From positions 12,172,854 through 12,236,853 of the forward strand of contig NC_136000.1 of the NCBI RefSeq assembly GCF_048128805.1: a stretch of DNA of 64,000 bases, given 5' to 3'. Under the pieces are notes generated by a model. The model saw only the letters and a list, made by a program, of their open reading frames with translations. It was not told the DNA's origin and ran no database searches. A program made the translations under genes and the position numbers. Origin of the DNA: Centroberyx gerrardi. Lineage: Eukaryota > Chordata > Actinopteri > Beryciformes > Berycidae. Shown piece by piece: positions 61,446 to 64,000 of this stretch; position 1 is the stretch's first letter; each line of letters begins with the position of its first letter.

Positions 61446-62404
61446 CCGTGCATGCACATGTTGTGTGTGTCTCACCCTGTAAGAAGAGTATGGAAGGGTG
61501 TCCAGCACCACGCGTTCCCTCCTCCCTTCAGACCTCCCAAACAGAGTCACATCGTTCTCATGGGACTCTCCTGGATCACAGTCGCCTCCACCTAGACACA
61601 AACACACCTCTCTTATCACTATGTCAGCGCCTTGCCACAAAGTCATAGAAATTACACTACTGTGAAAAATAACCACAGTTTGACCCGGACACCCCTAATT
61701 AAAGCTTGACCTTCCTTACAGAGAAAATCTAATCTTTGATCCAATCACATTTGCTCTAAGTGGAAACAATTTAACTAAATTGTTGGTAAATAACAAGAAG
61801 CAAATATTGGAAGTGGCAGTTGGTATCCACTCCACTCTGTGGTGGTGACAGATGAACAAACTAACCTGCAACAATTCAAGTCAAAAAAGGCTGCTCCTAT
61901 CAGAACAAAATCAACTGACTCCTATTCCAAGTTGTCTGCTATTGTACATCAGAATAGTCTCAGAACCCAGCATCAATGACAAATCTAAAAGTTAGTCAGC
62001 AATATACAGTACAAGGCAGTGCACATGAGCAAAAAATCCTATCAAAATCACCTAAAAAATATGCTAAAATAAGGCCATTCTACATTAATAGAAACTGGGG
62101 TGACATCTCACATCATTCTTTGTACTTGAGCCTTTCTTGGAACTCAAAAATCTGACTGGTAAAGCAACTGATGCTTATTTGGTTCAGGAAATGCAATCCT
62201 TAACTACTATAACGCAATAAAGAATATAATATGACTGATAGTGAATCCATACCCATGGTGAAGTAGAAGCGGAGGTTTCCATAGGACGTGGTGTCCAGGT
62301 AGGGCGTGCACACCTTCCTGCGGCCCTCCTTCTCAAACACCAGCGCTGAGCCCGACTCAATCTCCCCACACTGGGTCCCATAGACGGCCCCCTCTATGTC
62401 CCAG
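31095..62404 (-). CDS. reln: Reelin, all eight repeats and C-terminal region (5' end outside the window)
   Basis: Large secreted glycoprotein that binds ApoER2 and VLDLR and directs neuronal migration and synaptic function. 54 coding exons were joined by hand with every phase consistent: 9103 nt, about 3033 residues of an expected ~3460. Numbered back from 65 as in the human gene, they are exons 12 to 65. Eight reelin repeats follow in order, each with an EGF module, for example [20 protein letters not shown] (repeat 1) and [18 protein letters not shown] (repeat 8). The recurring RFRWWQP and WALDN/WAIDN motifs mark the subrepeats. The last exon encodes the basic tail [11 protein letters not shown] to the stop at 31095. 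Signal peptide, reeler domain and start lie beyond 62404, where I find no further exon. Introns are mostly 90-600 bases, far shorter than in mammals. Exon coordinates are given under the three processing fragments. Confidence 0.97.
33206..33211 (-). other. reln: 6-base reln microexon (TGTCAG), encoding the Val-Ser insertion
   Basis: On the minus strand GGCTGTAG precedes TGTCAG, which is followed by a perfect donor GTAAGT. Spliced between 35183-35281 (…GTT CT) and 31095-31191 (C ACC CGT…), it changes L-T-R-K to L-V-S-T-R-K. Human reelin has the same optional two-residue microexon with the same residues. The upstream 60 bases are pyrimidine-rich. Confidence 0.88.
34052..34072. repeat. (GT)n microsatellite, left flank of inverted-repeat element
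   Basis: About 21 bases of GT, ending a few bases before the element at 34079. Confidence 0.85.
34079..34328. mobile_element. Inverted-repeat element with telomere-like core, between two GT tracts
   Basis: The left end ACTTAAGTCACTTT is exactly inverted at the right end, AAAGTGACTTAAGT. Inside is a CCCCAATTGG/CCAATTGGGG palindrome near 34120-34171 and a degenerate GGTTA/TTAGGG stretch at 34199-34275. It has no coding capacity. It is probably a non-autonomous dispersed element. Confidence 0.65.
34334..34373. repeat. (TG)n microsatellite, right flank of inverted-repeat element
   Basis: About 40 bases of TG starting six bases after the element. Confidence 0.9.
38985..39124 (+). mobile_element. 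Probable retroposon 3' tail in reln intron
   Basis: TTTTATTGTCACTGTGTTG, then GAATTTCCTAAATGGATAAA and TAAAGTTAAACTTGAA: the tail style of fish LINE/SINE elements. It ends five bases from the donor of the reln exon at 39130. Confidence 0.45.
39661..39720. repeat. (GA)n microsatellite
   Basis: A GA-rich tract of about 60 bases in the reln intron just upstream (in transcript order) of the exon at 39490-39644. Confidence 0.85.
40590..40975. mobile_element. Probable hAT-type repeat remnant
   Basis: Repeated GTAATTACTTT/TTACTCCCC motifs on both sides (40590-40715 and 40920-40975) resemble a common teleost non-autonomous DNA element. The borders are unclear. Confidence 0.35.
41017..41077. repeat. 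(GAAA)n microsatellite
   Basis: About 15 GAAA units next to the donor side of the reln exon at 41095-41272. Confidence 0.9.
41900..42002. mobile_element. Short MITE/hairpin with 23-24-base terminal inverted repeats
   Basis: The left end AAGAACCAAAAAAAGGGAAA-TCTG is inverted at 41980-42002 (CAGATTTCCCTTTTTTGGTT-CTT). The whole is about 103 bases and could fold into a near-perfect hairpin in either strand. Confidence 0.75.
43965..44075. mobile_element. Possible retroposon tail
   Basis: TAATAATCTTTATTTATTGA, GCACTTATCAAAGTGC and an A-rich end resemble the 3' end of fish LINEs. Weak evidence. Confidence 0.3.
44606..44776. repeat. Compound (GA)n/(GAAA)n microsatellite
   Basis: Alternating GA and GAAA blocks totalling about 170 bases, starting 10 bases upstream (in transcript order) of the reln exon at 44373-44596. 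It forms that exon's pyrimidine tract on the transcribed strand. Confidence 0.9.
44906..45060. mobile_element. MITE with ~32-base terminal inverted repeats
   Basis: GTCATTTTTAACACATCTGT with GTCTTCTTTGG at the left is inverted at 45028-45060 (CCAAAGAAGACACACTGATG-TGTTAAAAATGAC). Internal copies of AACACAACATGTGTT add further palindromes. It is intronic to reln. Confidence 0.8.
47510..47750. mobile_element. Probable dispersed teleost repeat
   Basis: TGTCAGCTGATGCTCTTATC and GGGGATTGAACCTTGTTACC followed by CTAACCACTAGGCTACTCTG are hallmark strings of a very common fish interspersed repeat. It lies in the 1.16-kb reln intron between exons 48644 and 47482. Confidence 0.5.
48445..48590. mobile_element. 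Probable dispersed teleost repeat fragment
   Basis: CACACTGGGAGCTGCCCAGT and GGTGTTAAGTGCCTTGCTCA resemble another widespread fish repeat. It is in the same intron as the element at 47510. Confidence 0.4.
49271..49299. repeat. (AGAAT)n tandem repeat
   Basis: About six AGAAT units in a reln intron. Confidence 0.85.
53268..53292. repeat. (GT)n microsatellite beside a reln exon
   Basis: Lies 10 bases downstream (in transcript order) of the donor of exon 53303-53440; a matching (CA)n tract at 53443-53475 sits on the other side. Confidence 0.9.
53443..53475. repeat. (CA)n microsatellite beside a reln exon
   Basis: Begins next to the acceptor of exon 53303-53440, so this EGF-coding exon is bracketed by complementary CA and GT tracts. 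Confidence 0.9.
57458..57512. repeat. (GA)n microsatellite
   Basis: About 55 bases of GA upstream (in transcript order) of the reln exon at 57260-57421. Confidence 0.9.
58486..58512 (+). mobile_element. SINE tail fragment
   Basis: GACTTTCCCTACAAGGATCA-ATAAAGTATC matches the tail of the SINE at 14598-14817. It ends about 37 bases from the donor of the reln exon at 58549. Confidence 0.5.
58819..58886. repeat. (GAGAG)n-type pentanucleotide repeat (AGGAG units)
   Basis: About 13 AGGAG units upstream (in transcript order) of the reln exon at 58549-58782. Confidence 0.9.
59310..59770. mobile_element. Probable non-autonomous DNA transposon remnant
   Basis: Strings such as GTAAAATGT-ACTCATAAAAGTACTC, GATCATATGTTTTGCATGTA and TAGTGGAGTAAAAAGTACGA belong to a very common teleost repeat. 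It fills most of the 660-base reln intron between exons 59825 and 59161. Confidence 0.5.
60405..60750. mobile_element. MITE with short inverted ends next to a splice donor
   Basis: TTAAAGCTGCAC at the left and GTGCAGCTTTGA at the right match as inverted repeats (11 of 12). About 345 bases, with no ORF. It lies between reln exons 60763 and 60206. Confidence 0.55.
61385..61444. repeat. Compound (GA)n, (AAAG)n, (GT)n microsatellite
   Basis: Three adjacent simple-repeat blocks about 30 bases from the donor of the reln exon at 61476-61591. Confidence 0.85.
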
Positions 62405-62406
62405 CT

Positions 62407-62411
62407 GGATA

Positions 62412-62480
<69 letters not shown>
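62407..62480. repeat. (CA)n microsatellite
   Basis: About 74 bases of CA next to the acceptor of the first visible reln exon. Confidence 0.95.
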
Positions 62481-62481
<1 letters not shown>

Positions 62482-63094
62482 GAGTGTTGATGCAGTAAAA
62501 AAAAAAACCTCATTAGGCTCTTCAGACAATAACAGAGTTTTATTCCAAAATGCAATTTTTCTTTTCATTTTGAAAAAAAATGCGTCAAACTTTACAATTA
62601 ATTTGGGTTGGTCCTATTTTTTTCATGTGATAATCAGTTTTTGGTCTGAGCATAGTTTATAAGTAAGTACAATTTATGGTTTATAAGTAAGTTTAGTTCA
62701 AGAAATGCATGGTTTAGCATGGTTTAGTTAAGGAGAATTCATCACAGCTTAAATGTTAAATTTATAGGAGTCACACAGGCAATTGCAGCAGGTTTCAAAG
62801 GCAATTTCATCTTCATTGCATAAAACAAAGCATTGCTGAAATTAAGGTGATGTGACCATGAATTATAAAGCAAGTTGAGGTTGCCTCCATGAGTCCTTTC
62901 TATAATACTCTCAGGCCAAAGAACCCTCTGAAGTTAATAGGAAATAAAGTCATTAACAGTTTGTCAAAAGAATAGAAAAGAGTTCTACCTATTGTAAGTT
63001 TTAATTAGCACTTCATCTTATCCAAATATTAATACCAAATCAACGGACATAAAACACACAGACACACACAGACACACAGACACACAGACACACA

Positions 63095-63143
<49 letters not shown>

Positions 63144-63331
63144 ACACACATGCTAACACTTATGCTTGTAGATTGCCTCTTTTACACAGCATCTCCCTCT
63201 GGAGTATCATTGGAGTCAGGAAACAGCTGACATAATTCACACCTTGCAGGTAAACAAACACAATGCCAGGGATAGAGCATAAATGAACTGGAAAAGGACT
63301 TATATATATATATATATATATATACAGGACA

Positions 63332-63376
<45 letters not shown>

Positions 63377-64000
63377 ACACACAGATACACATTTCTGCAC
63401 AGTGGAGAGAGGATCCTCATTAGCACTGACAGCAGTTAACTCAGTGTGTCATCCCCCTCCTGTGTTCCTCTATTTTTCCCTCCCTCTCTCTCTCTCCCTC
63501 TCTCTCTCTCCCCCTCTCCCTTTCCCCCCTCTTCCCCTCTCTCCTCTGTCACACACTGTATAGGCTGGTGTGTCCCTGTCACCGCCAGTGTTGGGTTAAA
63601 TGACACTTAGTGGAGTGTACCTCTACCATAAGCGAAGGCTCTCCTTGCTCAGTTCACACACGTGTCAGCCCATACCGCCTAATGGGCGAGGGCTAGCGTG
63701 CGGTGCAGCATGTGGCGTTGGTGCAGGAAGGTGTTGGGGTGTGGAGCAGCTGTAGAAACACACTCCTGTTTGAGGCCCTTCTCATTAACGGAAAAACGCA
63801 CTGACAGACCCGGTGCATGAGGGCCTGTTAATTACTTCCTGGCGGTAACAGTATATATCACCTCTCTCCTTTTATCTCTCTCTCTGTGTTGCAGTGTTTC
63901 TGACAGTATTTCCTTGCTCTCCGGTGTCCAGTGAGTGTGTGTGTGTGTGTGTGTGTGCATGCGTTTTGACACCTGTCACTTGTCATATGTCAAGTGATGC
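62481..64000. other. reln intron to the right edge
   Basis: No exon with reelin similarity was found. It contains (CA)n at 63058-63140 and 63333-63374, (TA)n at 63302-63324, a CT-rich tract at 63472-63545 and a short GT tract at 63936-63957. The next upstream reln exon must lie beyond 64000. Confidence 0.65.

Larger units (their letters stand above)
51593..62404 (-). other. reln: reln N-terminal fragment part: linker and repeats 1-2
   Basis: Exons 5' to 3': 62253-62404, 61476-61591, 60763-60971, 60078-60206, 59825-59934, 59095-59161, 58549-58782, 57260-57421, 56214-56450, 55767-55959, 54726-54838, 53303-53440, 52895-53081, 52485-52690, 51856-52027 and the first 18 bases of 51404-51610. EGF 1 spans exons 59095/58549 and EGF 2 spans exons 53303/52895. 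The fragment ends at the N-t cleavage point, between NFYEKP and AFDYP. In mammals this fragment carries the oligomerising N-terminus. Confidence 0.9.

Noticed and set aside
62481-64000. Further upstream reln exon
   Set aside because: I scanned both strands for reelin-like motifs with splice sites and found none; the open frames here come from CA and CT repeats.

Overview
The window is vertebrate nuclear DNA, almost certainly from a teleost fish. The genes are multi-exon with GT-AG introns and AATAAA signals. Introns are short, microsatellites are dense, and fish-type SINE and MITE insertions are scattered through the introns. All genes below were assembled by hand from splice sites and reading phase. 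No search was run, so gene names rest on recognised protein similarity.

Layout: (1) 1-8055, + strand: the 3' part of plcz1 (phospholipase C zeta), six exons covering the end of the catalytic Y box and the C2 domain. (2) 9568-24295, - strand: a complete pik3c2g (class II PI3-kinase gamma), 32 coding exons, 1385 codons, ending tail-to-tail with plcz1. The plcz1/pik3c2g neighbourhood is the same as in mammals. (3) 25965-26675, + strand: a small single-pass membrane protein of the C3orf18/SMIM29 type, head-to-head with pik3c2g. (4) 27262-27931 and 28753-29145, + strand: two tandem Ly6/uPAR three-finger genes. The first resembles the SPACA4/Bouncer gamete-surface family; the second has a GPI-type tail. 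(5) 31095-62404, - strand: most of reln (reelin), 54 coding exons including a 6-base microexon, about 3033 residues. All eight reelin repeats and the basic C-terminal tail are present; the N-terminal ~430 residues lie beyond the window.

The genes are not an operon and mostly act separately. plcz1 and pik3c2g are both phosphoinositide enzymes (PIP2 hydrolysis and 3-phosphorylation). plcz1 and the SPACA4/Bouncer-like gene both belong to families used at fertilisation. Reelin is a secreted signalling protein of the nervous system. Its processing sites, receptor-contact lysines and neuronal microexon can all be located in the sequence.

The rest is introns, UTRs and short intergenic DNA carrying simple repeats and dispersed elements. 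I found no CRISPR array, rRNA or functional tRNA gene. The most notable observations are the reelin microexon, the atypical tandem Ly6 pair, a GC-AG intron inside the pik3c2g kinase core, and mobile-element ends lying at splice donors.
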